A stretch of 64,000 bases of DNA from Achromobacter aegrifaciens (GCF_902859735.1 NZ_CADIJY010000002.1:62001-126000); one strand, 5' to 3'. Positions 17,613 to 28,480 are shown, numbered from the stretch's first letter. Notes: generated from the letters alone by a model not told the origin. Made by a program: numbers and translations.

Positions 17613-17913
17613 CGGGTGCAGGCAGCGGAACCGATGTCACGCAAACCCGGCAGGTAGTCTGGCAGCAGGTCCTTTCATAGTGATCGGCGGCGCGCCCTGA
17701 AGTTTCACCGCAAGCGAAGGTTGTGGAGCGAAATCGGGCAGGTCGTTGGTTCCGTGGGTGGGCACGCAGGCAGGAAACCAGTCGGGCGGGCGGAGCGGCG
17801 GCAAATCCGATGCAGGCGCCAGGCTGGGGACGCGGCGTGCTTGTAAGCCCGGTCATGTTTTAGAGCGGCGATGCAGGCTCAGGGTTTGGACTCGGTATGG
17901 ATGTCGGCTTAAG

Positions 17914-17943
17914 TTCTTGAAAACGTTCGCGTTTTCTTAAGAA
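17914..17943. repeat. UUCG-capped inverted repeat in the map-rpsB spacer
   Basis: GAAAACG-TTCG-CGTTTTC (17919-17936) is a perfect 7-bp stem with the very stable UUCG loop. It is extended by TTCTT/AAGAA pairing and flanked by two CTTAAG copies (17908-17913, 17936-17941). The T-rich 3' arm makes it terminator-like on the plus strand, which would imply a transcript ending here. Confidence 0.5.
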
Positions 17944-18089
17944 ATGCCCCGATGGTCTGATGCGCGGTCGAACTGAAGCCAGGGTGTGACAACCCCGCGC
18001 TTGAACGCGAAGAGCTGGATTTTCCAGAGCTGGATTTCGCCGCCAACAAAACAGGTCCGGGTGCGCTTTCGGGAAACCGCCGGAAACTT

Positions 18090-18104
18090 CCAGGAAATTC
18101 CTGG
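18090..18104. repeat. Perfect 15-bp palindrome in the rpsB upstream region
   Basis: CCAGGAAATTCCTGG (7+1+7), about 245 bp before rpsB. Possible regulator site; no matching regulator is visible in the window. Confidence 0.35.
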
Positions 18105-18253
18105 TGGGTCTGGAAAAGCGCCTGCAAGCATGCGGTGCAAGGCTCTTGGTCGTGGCGGCCGTCTGGGTTTATCGCGGCAGCGTAGTAGAAGGCGCCCCAG
18201 GGCGTCGCAGTTATTGCGGCAGTGATCGGTCGGCCCGGTTAAAATTTTGTCAT

Positions 18254-18309
18254 CCCGCATTTGCGGGAAATCGCGCGCAACACCACCCAGGGTGTCAGCC
18301 AGAGGCTGA
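18254..18309 (+). promoter_or_regulatory. Structured rpsB leader
   Basis: Three short hairpins lie between a TAAAAT box (18240-18245) and the rpsB start: CCCGCA-TT-TGCGGG (18254-18267), CACC/GGTG pairing around 18281-18294, and TCAGCC-AGA-GGCTGA (18295-18309). Ribosomal protein S2 represses its own operon by binding the leader in other bacteria; whether this leader does so is an inference. Confidence 0.4.
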
Positions 18310-18348
18310 TGCAGGTGCGGCGCAAGAAATCAACCCTTGGAGAAAGTT

Positions 18349-19098
18349 ATGTCTTTGATGCGCGAAATGCTGGAAGCGGGTGTCCACTTTGGTCACCAGA
18401 CCCGCTACTGGAACCCCAAGATGGCCCCCTTCATCTTCGGCCATCGCAACAAGATTCACATCATCAACCTGGAAAAGACGGTTGATAAGTACCAGGAAGC
18501 CACCAAGTTCGTGAAGCAGCTGGCTGCTCGCGGCGGCAACATCCTGTTCGTCGGCACCAAGCGCGCTGCTCGCGAGCTGGTCGCCGCTGAAGCTTCCCGT
18601 TGCGGCATGCCCTTCGTCGACGCCCGCTGGCTCGGCGGCATGCTGACCAACTTCAAGACGGTCAAGACCTCGGTCAAGCGCCTGAAGGACATGGAAGCCG
18701 TGGTCGCCGAAGGCGGCGCCGAGCGCATGATCAAGAAGGAAGGCCTGCTGTTCCAGCGCGAACTGGAAAAGCTGAACAAGTCGATCGGCGGCATCAAGGA
18801 CATGAACGGTCTGCCTGACGCCATTTTCGTGATCGACGTCGGCTACCACAAGATCGCCATCGCCGAAGCCAAGACCCTGGGTATCCCCGTGGTCGCCGTG
18901 GTTGACACCAACCACTCGCCCGAAGGCATCGACTACGTCATCCCCGGCAACGACGACTCGGCCAAGGCCATCGCGCTGTACGCCAAGGGCATCGCCGACG
19001 CCGTGCTGGAAGGCCGCGAACAGAACCTGAACGGTCTGGTCGAAGAACTGGGCGAAGGCCAGGAAGAGTTCGTCGAAGTGCAGGACAACCAGGCCTAA
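18349..19098 (+). CDS. rpsB: 30S ribosomal protein S2
   Basis: 249 residues from the ATG at 18349 ([22 protein letters not shown]), the standard S2 N-terminus; an earlier start 12 nt upstream is unlikely because TGGAGA lies just before the chosen ATG. S2 joins the small subunit late and is needed for mRNA and S1 binding. It begins the rpsB-tsf pair, with a structured leader upstream and a hairpin spacer downstream. The codon usage is strongly biased, fitting high expression. Confidence 0.98.
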   Translation: MSLMREMLEAGVHFGHQTRYWNPKMAPFIFGHRNKIHIINLEKTVDKYQEATKFVKQLAARGGNILFVGTKRAARELVAAEASRCGMPFVDARWLGGMLTNFKTVKTSVKRLKDMEAVVAEGGAERMIKKEGLLFQRELEKLNKSIGGIKDMNGLPDAIFVIDVGYHKIAIAEAKTLGIPVVAVVDTNHSPEGIDYVIPGNDDSAKAIALYAKGIADAVLEGREQNLNGLVEELGEGQEEFVEVQDNQA

Positions 19099-19128
19099 GC
19101 CTGTTGTCATGTCCGGCGGTTAGCGTCT

Positions 19129-19157
19129 GGGAGCGGTGCCGAAATCGGTCCGCTCCC
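19129..19157 (+). terminator. Attenuator-like hairpin between rpsB and tsf
   Basis: An 8-bp stem GGGAGCGG/CCGCTCCC with inner CCG/CGG pairing and no U-tract. It probably reduces readthrough or protects mRNA ends, setting a different level for tsf than rpsB. Partial attenuation in this spacer is known from E. coli. Confidence 0.5.
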
Positions 19158-19276
19158 GCCTCGCCGGCAATGCGAAGGTGGGCTCCCATCTTCCTGATCC
19201 GCTAGTCGCGGATGTCCCATCGAATCAAACCACTGTCCCGGTTTCCCGGGGCATGTTCTAGCAAATTGGAGCAAAC

Positions 19277-20155
19277 ATGGCTGAAATTACCGCTGCCCTG
19301 GTCAAGGAACTGCGCGAAAAGACCGACGCGCCCATGATGGAGTGCAAGAAGGCCTTGACGGAAGCCGAGGGTGACCTGGCCCGCGCCGAGGAAATCCTGC
19401 GCGTCAAGCTGGGCAACAAGGCCAGCAAGGCTGCCGCCCGCGTCACCGCTGAAGGCCTGATCGGTCTGTTCATCTCCGCCGACGCCAAGAAGGGCGCCGT
19501 CATCGAAATCAACTGCGAAACCGACTTCGTCGCCAAGAACGACGACTTCGTCGGCTTTGTGAACAAGCTGGCCGAGCTGGTCGCCACGCAGAACCCCGCC
19601 ACCGTGGAAGCCCTGTCGGCGCTGCCCTACGGCGACGGCACGGTCGAAAGCACCCGTACCGCCCTGATCGGCAAGATCGGCGAAAACATCTCGATCCGCC
19701 GCTTCGAGCGCATCGAGACCCCGAACTCGCTGGCCAGCTACGTGCACGGCGGCAAGATCGGCGTGCTGGTCGAATACACCGGCGCGGAAGAAGTGGGCAA
19801 GGACCTGGCGATGCACATCGCCGCCACCAAGCCCAAGGCCCTGAACGCCGACGGCGTGAACCCCGCCGACATCGCCGCCGAACGCTCGGTCGCCGAACAG
19901 AAGGCTGCCGAATCGGGCAAGCCGGCTGACATCGTCGCCAAGATGGTCGAAGGCTCGGTCGCCAAGTTCCTGAAGGAAGTCACCCTGCTGTCGCAGCCGT
20001 TCGTCAAGAGCGACAAGCACAGCGTTGAGCAGATGCTCAAGGAAAAGGGCGCTTCGATCAGCAAATTCGTGCTGTTCGTTGTCGGCGAAGGTATCGAGAA
20101 GAAGACCAGCGATTTCGCCGCTGAGGTCGCCGCTGCCGCCGCCGGCCGCGCCTGA
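19277..20155 (+). CDS. tsf: Translation elongation factor Ts
   Basis: 292 residues, full length. The N-terminal UBA-like domain has [19 protein letters not shown]. The core has the [10 protein letters not shown] nucleotide-exchange motif, in which the Asp-Phe pair contacts EF-Tu. It releases GDP from EF-Tu. GGAG lies 7 nt before the ATG. It follows rpsB after a 178-nt spacer and is followed by a hairpin terminator. Confidence 0.98.
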   Translation: MAEITAALVKELREKTDAPMMECKKALTEAEGDLARAEEILRVKLGNKASKAAARVTAEGLIGLFISADAKKGAVIEINCETDFVAKNDDFVGFVNKLAELVATQNPATVEALSALPYGDGTVESTRTALIGKIGENISIRRFERIETPNSLASYVHGGKIGVLVEYTGAEEVGKDLAMHIAATKPKALNADGVNPADIAAERSVAEQKAAESGKPADIVAKMVEGSVAKFLKEVTLLSQPFVKSDKHSVEQMLKEKGASISKFVLFVVGEGIEKKTSDFAAEVAAAAAGRA

Positions 20156-20165
20156 CCCAGGGTAG

Positions 20166-20969
<804 letters not shown>

Positions 20970-20984
20970 AGAAAAGGAAATTCC

Positions 20985-21545
20985 ATGAGCGTCGCAGAAA
21001 TCCGCAAATCCGCCGAAGCCAGGATGGCCAAGTCGCTTGACACGCTCAAGACCAACCTGGCCAAGATCCGCACGGGCCGCGCCCATACCGGCATCCTGGA
21101 CCACGTGCAGGTCGAGTACTACGGCTCGCCCGTGCCGATCAGCCAGGTTGGCAACGTGAACCTCGTGGACGCCCGCACCATCAGCGTGCAGCCCTACGAG
21201 AAGAGCATGGCCTCCGCGATCGAAAAGGCGATCCGCGAATCGGACCTGGGCCTGAACCCCATGTCGATGGGCGACACCATCCGCGTGCCGATGCCCGCGC
21301 TGACCGAAGAGCGCCGCCGCGACCTGACCAAGGTTGTCCGCAGCGAAGGCGAGGACGCCAAGGTGGCCGTGCGCAACCTGCGCCGCGAAGCCAACGAAGC
21401 GCTGAAGAAGCTGGTCAAGGACAAGGAAATCTCCGAGGACGACGAACGCCGTTCGCAGGACGACGTTCAGAAACTGACCGATCGCAGCGTGGCCGAAATC
21501 GACAAGATGGTTACGCAGAAAGAAGCGGAAATCATGACCGTATAA
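20985..21545 (+). CDS. frr: Ribosome recycling factor
   Basis: 186 residues, standard length. The core segment [15 protein letters not shown] is followed by the two long helices of the three-helix bundle, rich in charged residues. With EF-G it splits post-termination ribosomes. It lies 15 nt after pyrH, with AAGGA before the start. A CAGGG/CCCTG hairpin at about 21558-21582 follows it. Confidence 0.98.
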   Translation: MSVAEIRKSAEARMAKSLDTLKTNLAKIRTGRAHTGILDHVQVEYYGSPVPISQVGNVNLVDARTISVQPYEKSMASAIEKAIRESDLGLNPMSMGDTIRVPMPALTEERRRDLTKVVRSEGEDAKVAVRNLRREANEALKKLVKDKEISEDDERRSQDDVQKLTDRSVAEIDKMVTQKEAEIMTV

Positions 21546-21724
21546 TTCCTGGATGCCGTCAGGGTGATAGGCTAGTCCGTATCCCCCTGGCGACCAGGAT
21601 ATCCTGCCTGAGCGCCGTCCTGTCCATTGGTTCGCAGCATTGCTGCTTAGCGGTGGAACGACGGCGCAGGCTTTTCTTCACGTAGTTCCGTTTTCGCCGT
21701 TTCACCGCGCGCAACCCCAGACCA

Positions 21725-22489
21725 ATGGCAACCAGTTCGACCCAGGCGGTTCCCGCTACCCGCGACATTCCCGAGCACGTCGCCATCATCATGGATGGCA
21801 ATGGCCGGTGGGCGACGAGGCGGCTGCTTCCGCGCACTGCGGGCCATGCCAAGGGCGTGCAGGCGGTGCGGCGCGTGGTCGAGGCGTGCGGGCGCGCCGG
21901 CGTGCGCTATCTGACGCTGTTCGCCTTCAGTTCCGAGAACTGGCGCCGCCCCGCCGAGGAAGTGTCGCTGCTCATGCGCCTGTTCGTGCAGGCGCTGGAG
22001 CGCGAGATCGGCAAGCTGGAAGAGCAGGGCGTGCGTCTGCACGTCATCGGCGACCTGTCGGCCTTCGAGCCCCGTTTGCAAGAGCTGATCTTCGCGGCGC
22101 AGGAGCGCACGGCCCACAACGACCGCCTGCACCTGACGGTTGCCGCCAACTATGGCGGACGCTGGGACATCCTTCAGGCCACCCGCGCCATGCTGGCCGC
22201 CGAGCCCGCACTGGCCACGCAGCCCCAGTTGGTGGACGAGGAGCGCCTGGCGCGCCATCTGTCCATGGCCTGGGCGCCAGAACCCGACCTGTTCATCCGC
22301 ACCGGCGGCGAACAACGCATTTCCAATTTTCTGATCTGGCAGATGGCTTACGCGGAGTTCTACTTCACGGACCGCTACTGGCCGGATTTCGGCGCCGCCG
22401 AGCTCGCGGCCGCCTTTGACTGGTACCGCACGCGCGAACGCCGTTTCGGCCGTACCAGCGCGCAACTCAGCGAAAACGGCGCGAAATAA
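21725..22489 (+). CDS. uppS: Undecaprenyl diphosphate synthase (cis-prenyltransferase)
   Basis: 254 residues. Catalytic Asp in [11 protein letters not shown] at about 22-32; [11 protein letters not shown] motif at about 73; C-terminal [14 protein letters not shown] at about 200. It adds eight isoprene units in cis to farnesyl diphosphate, giving the carrier lipid for peptidoglycan and O-antigen. The 179-nt spacer before it contains no gene. No strong Shine-Dalgarno is visible, but the start agrees with family length. Confidence 0.97.
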   Translation: MATSSTQAVPATRDIPEHVAIIMDGNGRWATRRLLPRTAGHAKGVQAVRRVVEACGRAGVRYLTLFAFSSENWRRPAEEVSLLMRLFVQALEREIGKLEEQGVRLHVIGDLSAFEPRLQELIFAAQERTAHNDRLHLTVAANYGGRWDILQATRAMLAAEPALATQPQLVDEERLARHLSMAWAPEPDLFIRTGGEQRISNFLIWQMAYAEFYFTDRYWPDFGAAELAAAFDWYRTRERRFGRTSAQLSENGAK

Positions 22490-22542
22490 AACGGACGGCG
22501 ACTAGCGCGTCTTTCCAGGGCTGTACACGAGGAGACCGTCAT

Positions 22543-23400
22543 ATGTTGGGCCAGCGTATCGTTACCGCAGTCGTTCTGTTGGCCGTTCTGGCTGCCGCGA
22601 TGATCAGCGCGAACCCGTGGTGGTTCGTTGCGCTTCTGGCTCTGGCGGCCGCCTGCGCCAATTGGGAGTGGCTCCGCCTGACCTTGCCGCAACCGCCTTC
22701 CCCTCTCATTGCCGTCGGCGTTGCCGTCCTGCTGTTCGCGGGCATGCTGGCGTTGGCCTCCGCATGGCTCGCGGGACAGAATGCCGGAATCACAGATCCC
22801 GTCTGGGTGCTGCGCTACGTAGTGCCGGCGGTGGCCGCGGTCTGGCTGTTCGGCGGCCTGACGGCGGTGGTGCGCGGGCGTTCCGATGCGCCTCCCGCCA
22901 GTGTGGGCTGGTCGATTTTCTCCGTGCCCGCGGCGTTTGCCGCCTGGGCCGTGCTGGCGCAGATGTTCGTGGCGCATGGAGCCGGTTTCGTAGTGTCGCT
23001 GCTGGCGCTGGTCTGGGTCGCCGATATCGCCGCTTATTTTGCCGGCAGAGCCTTCGGCAAGCGTAAACTGGCCCCGCGGGTCAGCCCGGGCAAAACGATC
23101 GCAGGCGCGGTCGCTGGCGTCCTGGGGGCGGTGGTCTGGATCGGTCTTTCCAGCCTGTGGGAAGGCACGTACGGCCACGCGCTGGTCGAGCGCTGGACCT
23201 TCTGGCTGGCGCTGCCCATTGCCGCCGTGCTTGGCGTGCTGTCGATCGTGGGCGACCTGTTCGAATCGCTGCTCAAGCGGCGCGCCGGACGCAAGGATTC
23301 CAGCACGCTGCTGCCTGGCCACGGCGGGGTCTATGACCGCATCGACGCGATTCTCCCGGTCGCGCCGTTTGCGCTACTTTTGTCTGGAGTGTTGTTTTGA
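22543..23400 (+). CDS. cdsA: Phosphatidate cytidylyltransferase (CDP-diglyceride synthase)
   Basis: 285 residues, about eight membrane helices, and the C-terminal family signature [12 protein letters not shown] then [11 protein letters not shown]. It converts phosphatidic acid and CTP to CDP-diacylglycerol in the inner membrane. GAGGAG precedes the ATG. Its TGA overlaps the TTG start of dxr. Confidence 0.96.
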   Translation: MLGQRIVTAVVLLAVLAAAMISANPWWFVALLALAAACANWEWLRLTLPQPPSPLIAVGVAVLLFAGMLALASAWLAGQNAGITDPVWVLRYVVPAVAAVWLFGGLTAVVRGRSDAPPASVGWSIFSVPAAFAAWAVLAQMFVAHGAGFVVSLLALVWVADIAAYFAGRAFGKRKLAPRVSPGKTIAGAVAGVLGAVVWIGLSSLWEGTYGHALVERWTFWLALPIAAVLGVLSIVGDLFESLLKRRAGRKDSSTLLPGHGGVYDRIDAILPVAPFALLLSGVLF

Positions 23401-24596
23401 CGGCTTTTCAACGCGTCGTCGTGCTGGGATCGACCGGTTCGATCGGTGAAAGCACGCTGGATGTGATCGCCCGCCACCCCGAGCGCCTGGCGGTTTATGC
23501 GCTGTCGGCGTACAGCCAGATGGCGCGCCTGGCGGAGCAGGCACAGGCCAGCCGCGCCGCGGTCGTGGTGGTGCCCGACTCTGCGGCGCGCGAGAAATTC
23601 ATTGCCGCATGGGCTGGCGGCCAGTCCATGCCGGAAATCCGCGTCGGCGCCCAGGCGCTGGCCGATACCGCCGCCGATCCCCAATGCGACTCCGTCATGG
23701 CGGCCATCGTGGGGGCCGCGGGCCTGCCCGCCGCCCTGGCGGCTGCCCGCAGCGGCAAGCGCGTCTTGCTGGCCAACAAGGAAGCGCTGGTTGCGGCCGG
23801 CTCGCTTTTCATGCAGGCCATACGTGACAACGGCGCCGAACTGCTGCCTATCGACAGCGAACATAACGCCATTTTCCAGTGTCTGCCTCACGGCGGACGA
23901 GCCGTCGCGCCGGATAGCCCCGCACCCGGCGTGCGCCGGCTGCTGTTGACCGCTTCCGGCGGTCCGTTCCGCGGGCGCGACCTGGAAGACCTGCACGACG
24001 TGACGCCGGCCCAGGCTTGCGCCCACCCGAACTGGAGCATGGGCCGCAAGATTTCGGTCGATTCCGCCACCATGCTCAACAAGGGGCTCGAGGTGATCGA
24101 GGCGCATTGGCTGTTCGCCATGCCTGCTGATCGCATCGAGGTGGTGGTGCACCCCCAGAGCGTGGTGCACTCCATGGTCGAGTACGACGACGGCTCCGTG
24201 CTGGCGCAGCTCGGTCAGCCCGACATGCGCACGCCCATTGCCTATGGCCTGGGCTTTCCCGAACGCCTGGACAGCGGCGTCGGCCCGCTGGATCTGACGC
24301 GGCTGGGGCGTCTGGACTTCGAGAAGCCCGATCTGGCGCGTTTTCCGTGCCTGGCCTTGTCGTTTGCGGCGCTGCGAGCCGGGCAGGGGGCCTGCGTGGC
24401 ATTGAATGCCGCCAACGAGATCGCCGTGGAGGCCTTCCTGAGCGGCCGGCTGCCCTATACCTGGATTCCGCGGGTAATCGAGGCTTCCCTGGAGTGGCAG
24501 GCACGGCAAGCATCTGTTACGCTCAACAGTCTTGACGACGTGCTCGCGCTGGATTCTGACGCGCGCGTCTTCGCTGGCAACCTGGGCCTGGCCTGA
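23397..24596 (+). CDS. dxr: 1-deoxy-D-xylulose 5-phosphate reductoisomerase
   Basis: 399 residues. The NADPH site is G-S-T-G-S-I-G at the N-terminus; L-L-A-N-K-E-A-L-V, the metal/substrate region [10 protein letters not shown], and [19 protein letters not shown] are all present. It makes MEP, the committed step to isopentenyl diphosphate, which uppS uses. It starts with TTG: the TTGA overlaps the cdsA stop, GGAG lies about 8 nt upstream, and no ATG exists before the NADPH motif, so TTG is the only fitting start. Confidence 0.95.
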   Translation: MTAFQRVVVLGSTGSIGESTLDVIARHPERLAVYALSAYSQMARLAEQAQASRAAVVVVPDSAAREKFIAAWAGGQSMPEIRVGAQALADTAADPQCDSVMAAIVGAAGLPAALAAARSGKRVLLANKEALVAAGSLFMQAIRDNGAELLPIDSEHNAIFQCLPHGGRAVAPDSPAPGVRRLLLTASGGPFRGRDLEDLHDVTPAQACAHPNWSMGRKISVDSATMLNKGLEVIEAHWLFAMPADRIEVVVHPQSVVHSMVEYDDGSVLAQLGQPDMRTPIAYGLGFPERLDSGVGPLDLTRLGRLDFEKPDLARFPCLALSFAALRAGQGACVALNAANEIAVEAFLSGRLPYTWIPRVIEASLEWQARQASVTLNSLDDVLALDSDARVFAGNLGLA

Positions 24597-24652
24597 TGCG
24601 GGCTCGGTCGCCCGTCCGCCGGCCTCTGATTTCCTAGATTTCTTCGATTCCG

Positions 24653-25984
24653 ATGCTTTTCACCCTGCTGGCCTTTGCGGTTGCGCTTGGCACCCTGATC
24701 ATCTTCCATGAACTGGGGCACTATTGGGTGGCCCGCCTGTGTGGCGTGAAAGTGCTGCGCTTCTCGGTGGGGTTCGGCAAGGTCATCCTGCGGCGCACCG
24801 ACCGCCACGGCACGGAATGGGCGGTCTCGGCGCTGCCGCTGGGCGGCTACGTCAAGATGCAGGACGATCCCCCCGCCGGCGCGAGCCCGGCGGAAGTGGC
24901 TGGGGCCTTCAATAGCAAGCCCGTCGGCCAGCGTATCGCCATCGTTGCCGCCGGCCCCATTTTCAACCTGATACTCGCGGTCTTCCTCTATGCCGGCCTG
25001 AACATGGCCGGCACCGAGGAGCCCCTGGCCGTCATCGCCCAGCCCGCGGCGGACACGCCTGCCGCGCGCGCCGGCCTGCTCTCTGGCGACCGCATCCTGG
25101 CCATCGACGGCGAAGAGGTCGCTTCCTGGTCCGACGCGCGCTGGCGCCTGATGGACGTCATGGCTACTGGCGGCAGCGCCAGGATCGAGGTCAAGACCCC
25201 TGCGGGCGCCGTCCAGCAGCGTGAACTGGTCCTGCCGTCCAACACCATGGATCCGGCCGGCGGCGACCCGCTGGCCGCGGCCGGCGTGCGCCTGGCTCAG
25301 CCCAAGCCCGCAGTGCGTGTCGTCAATGATGGCGGCGAAGGGCAGGCGGCCGGCCTGCGGACGGGCGACCTCATCCTGGCCGTGAACGGCGTTCCCACCC
25401 CGGATACCGGCGCGCTGGTGCGGCAGATTCAAGAAAGCGCCGGCAAGACCCTGGCACTGACGCTGGCGCGCGACGGCGCCAATATCTCCCTGAACGCCAC
25501 GCCCCGCGCCGAGACCGTCAACGGCCAGGTGATCGGCCGCCTGGGCGTCCAGCTGGGTGGCGACGTTCCCATGGTGACCGTGCGCTATGGCGTATTCGAA
25601 AGCCTGTGGAAGGGCGCCGTGCGCACCTGGGATACCGCCTGGTTCTCGCTGCGCATGATGGGGCGCATGATCACGGGCGACGTTTCCTGGCGCAATGTCA
25701 GCGGTCCCGTGACCATCGCGGACTACGCCGGCCAGACCGCCAGAATCGGAATTGTTGCGTATATCGCTTATATCGCCTTGATCAGCATCAGCCTGGGCGT
25801 ACTAAATTTGCTGCCTATTCCCATGCTGGACGGTGGCCATCTGCTGTACTATCTCGTCGAAATTGTGCGGGGTAGCCCGCCGCCAGCAAGGTGGATCGAT
25901 ATCGGACAGCGCGCCGGCATAGGTTTATTGGCAAGCCTGATGGGGCTTGCGCTGTTCAATGATTTCACGCGTTTGTTCACTTGA
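24653..25984 (+). CDS. rseP: Site-2 metalloprotease RseP
   Basis: 443 residues. Zinc motif H19-E-L-G-H23 in the first membrane helix, two tandem PDZ domains (about 115-280), and the third zinc ligand in the N-x-x-P-x-x-x-L-D-G-G motif (N-L-L-P-I-P-M-L-D-G-G-H) in the third membrane helix. It cuts transmembrane anti-sigma factors such as RseA to release sigma-E, and clears remnant signal peptides. The position between dxr and bamA is conserved. The Shine-Dalgarno is weak. Confidence 0.97.
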   Translation: MLFTLLAFAVALGTLIIFHELGHYWVARLCGVKVLRFSVGFGKVILRRTDRHGTEWAVSALPLGGYVKMQDDPPAGASPAEVAGAFNSKPVGQRIAIVAAGPIFNLILAVFLYAGLNMAGTEEPLAVIAQPAADTPAARAGLLSGDRILAIDGEEVASWSDARWRLMDVMATGGSARIEVKTPAGAVQQRELVLPSNTMDPAGGDPLAAAGVRLAQPKPAVRVVNDGGEGQAAGLRTGDLILAVNGVPTPDTGALVRQIQESAGKTLALTLARDGANISLNATPRAETVNGQVIGRLGVQLGGDVPMVTVRYGVFESLWKGAVRTWDTAWFSLRMMGRMITGDVSWRNVSGPVTIADYAGQTARIGIVAYIAYIALISISLGVLNLLPIPMLDGGHLLYYLVEIVRGSPPPARWIDIGQRAGIGLLASLMGLALFNDFTRLFT

Positions 25985-26037
25985 ACGCGATTTAGCATAA
26001 AATCCCCCGCCATTTGCACGACCGAGGATACTCAAGG

Positions 26038-28371
26038 ATGTCTTTTCGCCGGATGTTTCATCACAAAAAGGGTGTACTGCCGGGTTTGATCGCCGCACTG
26101 CTGGTTCCGGCCATCGCCCACGCCTTCGACCCTTTTGTCGTGCGGGATATCCGCGTAGAGGGTATTCAAAGAACTGACGCCGGCACCGTCTTCGGCTATC
26201 TCCCCGTCAAAGTGGGCGAAAAGTTCACCGAAGAAGAAGCCACTGAAGCCATCCGCCGCTTGTACGGCACCGGCTTCTTCACCGACGTACAGATCCAGAC
26301 GGACAACAACGTCGTCGTGGTGGTCGTGCAGGAACGCCCCACGATCGCGTCGGTGAACTTCAACGGCATGCGCGAGTTCGACTCCAAGGCCATCACCACG
26401 TCGCTGGCCCAAGTGGGCTTCGCCGAAGGCCGCATCTTCGACCGCTCCATGCTCGAGCGCGCCGAATACGAACTGAAGCAGCAGTACCTGTCCAAGGGCA
26501 AGTACGGCATCGAAGTGACCTCCACCGTGACCCCGCTGCCGCGCAATCGCGTGGGCGTGAGCTTCGACGTGTTCGAAGGCTCGGTCGCGCGCATCCAGGA
26601 AATCCGCTTCGTGGGCAACAAGGCTTTCTCGGAAAGCGACCTGCTCGACGAATTCAAGCTGACCACGCCGGGTTGGCTGACCTGGTACACCGATACCGAC
26701 AAGTACTCGCGTGAAAAGCTCGAGGGCGATCTGGAGCGCCTGCGCTCGTTCTACCTGGACCGCGGCTACCTCGAGTTCACGGTCGAACCGCCCCAGGTCA
26801 CGATTTCGCCGGACCGCAAGGACATCCGCATCACGATTACCGTGCACGAAGGCGAGCCTTACAAGGTGCGCAGCGTGAAGCTGGCCGGCAATCTGCTGGG
26901 CCTGGACAAGGAAATCAACGCGCTGCTGGAAATCAAGCCGGACGAAACGTTCTCGGCCGCCAAGGCCAACGGTTCCGCCAAGGCCATCACCGACTACCTG
27001 GGCGAACTGGGCTACGCGTTTGCCAACGTCAACCCGAACCCGCAGTTGGATCGCGCCAAGCATGAGGCCGACCTGACGTTCTACGTCGACCCCAGCCGCC
27101 GCGTGTACGTGCGCCGCATCCAGATCGGCGGCAATACCCGCACGCGCGACGAAGTCGTGCGCCGCGAAATGCGCCAGCAGGAAGCCGCCTGGTACGACGC
27201 CAAGGACATCAAGGACTCGCGCGACCGTGTCGACCGCCTGGGCTATTTCAGCGACGTCAACGTCAAGACCGATCCGGTTCCGGGTTCGCCCGACCAGGTC
27301 GACGTCAACGTCGACGTCAAGGAAAAGCCAACCGGCATGATCAACCTGGGCGTGGGTTACGGCTCGTCCGAAAAGGCCATTCTGTCTGCCGGTATCAGCG
27401 AAGACAACGTCTTTGGCAGCGGTACCAACCTGACCCTGCAACTGAACACCAGCAAGACCAACCGCGCCATCGTGCTGTCGCATACCGATCCGTACTGGAC
27501 CAAGGACGGCATCAGCCGCACCACGTCCGCCTACTATCGCGTGACCGAGCCCTGGAATAACAACGACGGCGACTACCGCGTCAAGGCCATGGGCCTGGGC
27601 ATGAACTTCGGCGTGCCGATCTCGGAATACGACCGGATCATGCTGGGCGCGAACGTCGAACGTAACCAGATCGACCTGTTCACCAACTCGCCGGCGGCCT
27701 ACGAGAAGTTCGTCAAGGACTATGGCGACGCTACCAACTCGGTGATCTTCACCACCGGCTGGACCAAGGACACCCGCGACAGCGGCCTGGCGCCGACCAA
27801 GGGCGGGTACACCCGCCTGAAGGCCGACCTGTCGACCATCGATCTGCAGTACACGATGCTGACGGCCCAGCAGCAGTATTTCGTGCCGCTGGGCGGCTCC
27901 TACACCCTGGCCTTGAACGGCATGGTCGACTGGGGGCAGGGCTACGGCAGCAAGGATTACCCGATCATCAAGAACGTCTATGCCGGCGGTATTGGCACGG
28001 TACGCGGCTACGAGGGCTCGTCGCTGGGCCCGCGCGATACCAAGACGGGCGACTACCTGGGCGGCACGCGGCGCGTCATCGCGAACGCGCAGCTCTATCT
28101 GCCGTTCCCGGGCGCGTCGAAGGACCGCACCCTGCGCTGGTTCATTTTCTCGGACGCGGGCCAGGTTTCGGCCGGCAGCGGCCAGAGCTGCACCGGCGGC
28201 AAGCCTGGCAGCGAGGTCGAGGATCCGTGCGGCTGGCGCTTCTCGGCCGGTATCGGTCTGTCGTGGCAGTCGCCGATGGGACCGCTGCAGCTGTCCTATG
28301 CCCGTCCGCTCAATTCGAAGTCGGGCGACGACAAGCAGAGCTTCCAGTTCCAGATCGGGACTGGTTTCTAA
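26038..28371 (+). CDS. bamA: Outer membrane protein assembly factor BamA
   Basis: 777 residues from the ATG at 26038. The signal peptide ends at about A-I-A-H-A. Five POTRA domains (about 25-425) precede a 16-strand barrel, with the loop-6 V-R-G-Y-E motif in G-T-V-R-G-Y-E-G-S and a C-terminal Phe. It folds and inserts outer membrane proteins. An earlier TTG in frame at 26014 is less likely. The spacer after rseP carries a TAAAAT box (about 26000) that may give a separate promoter; a sigma-E box was looked for and not seen. Confidence 0.97.
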   Translation: MSFRRMFHHKKGVLPGLIAALLVPAIAHAFDPFVVRDIRVEGIQRTDAGTVFGYLPVKVGEKFTEEEATEAIRRLYGTGFFTDVQIQTDNNVVVVVVQERPTIASVNFNGMREFDSKAITTSLAQVGFAEGRIFDRSMLERAEYELKQQYLSKGKYGIEVTSTVTPLPRNRVGVSFDVFEGSVARIQEIRFVGNKAFSESDLLDEFKLTTPGWLTWYTDTDKYSREKLEGDLERLRSFYLDRGYLEFTVEPPQVTISPDRKDIRITITVHEGEPYKVRSVKLAGNLLGLDKEINALLEIKPDETFSAAKANGSAKAITDYLGELGYAFANVNPNPQLDRAKHEADLTFYVDPSRRVYVRRIQIGGNTRTRDEVVRREMRQQEAAWYDAKDIKDSRDRVDRLGYFSDVNVKTDPVPGSPDQVDVNVDVKEKPTGMINLGVGYGSSEKAILSAGISEDNVFGSGTNLTLQLNTSKTNRAIVLSHTDPYWTKDGISRTTSAYYRVTEPWNNNDGDYRVKAMGLGMNFGVPISEYDRIMLGANVERNQIDLFTNSPAAYEKFVKDYGDATNSVIFTTGWTKDTRDSGLAPTKGGYTRLKADLSTIDLQYTMLTAQQQYFVPLGGSYTLALNGMVDWGQGYGSKDYPIIKNVYAGGIGTVRGYEGSSLGPRDTKTGDYLGGTRRVIANAQLYLPFPGASKDRTLRWFIFSDAGQVSAGSGQSCTGGKPGSEVEDPCGWRFSAGIGLSWQSPMGPLQLSYARPLNSKSGDDKQSFQFQIGTGF

Positions 28372-28392
28372 GCGCGCCGTTACGCTTGAAAA

Positions 28393-28424
28393 CAAGGGAG
28401 AAGGGCACACGACCGGCTCCCTTG
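28393..28424 (+). terminator. Possible weak terminator after bamA
   Basis: CAAGGGAG pairs with CTCCCTTG around a 16-nt loop, followed by CTGTTT. Long loop and poor U-tract; partial termination at best. Confidence 0.4.
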
Positions 28425-28480
28425 CTGTTTAGTGGCACAATACACACTTTGGCTTTGCCTTACTGGAAGGTGAGATTTTC

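Larger units (their letters stand above)
17503..18348. other. 846-bp map-rpsB divergent spacer with no gene, rich in hairpins
   Basis: No credible coding sequence, tRNA or known riboswitch is visible. It does contain several ordered elements: a map -10 box (17554-17559), an A/T palindrome (17565-17580), a G+C hairpin (17588-17612), a UUCG hairpin flanked by CTTAAG copies (17908-17943), a 12-nt direct repeat AGAGCTGGATTT (18011-18022 and 18026-18037), a 7+1+7 palindrome (18090-18104), and hairpins in the rpsB leader. Such length is unusual here, where other spacers are under 200 bp, so a small RNA or long regulated leader is possible. Confidence 0.6.

Noticed and set aside
17503-17856. N-terminal extension of map
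   Set aside because: The frame is open but the extra 118 residues are unlike any methionine aminopeptidase, and a TATAAT box lies within it.
17580-17900. Known structured RNA (cobalamin or TPP riboswitch, RNase P, tmRNA, SRP RNA)
   Set aside because: I compared the conserved boxes by eye on both strands and found none of them. A covariance search could still find a diverged family.
25985-26037. Sigma-E promoter before bamA
   Set aside because: No GGAACTT-N16-TCnAA pattern is visible; only a TAAAAT box is present.
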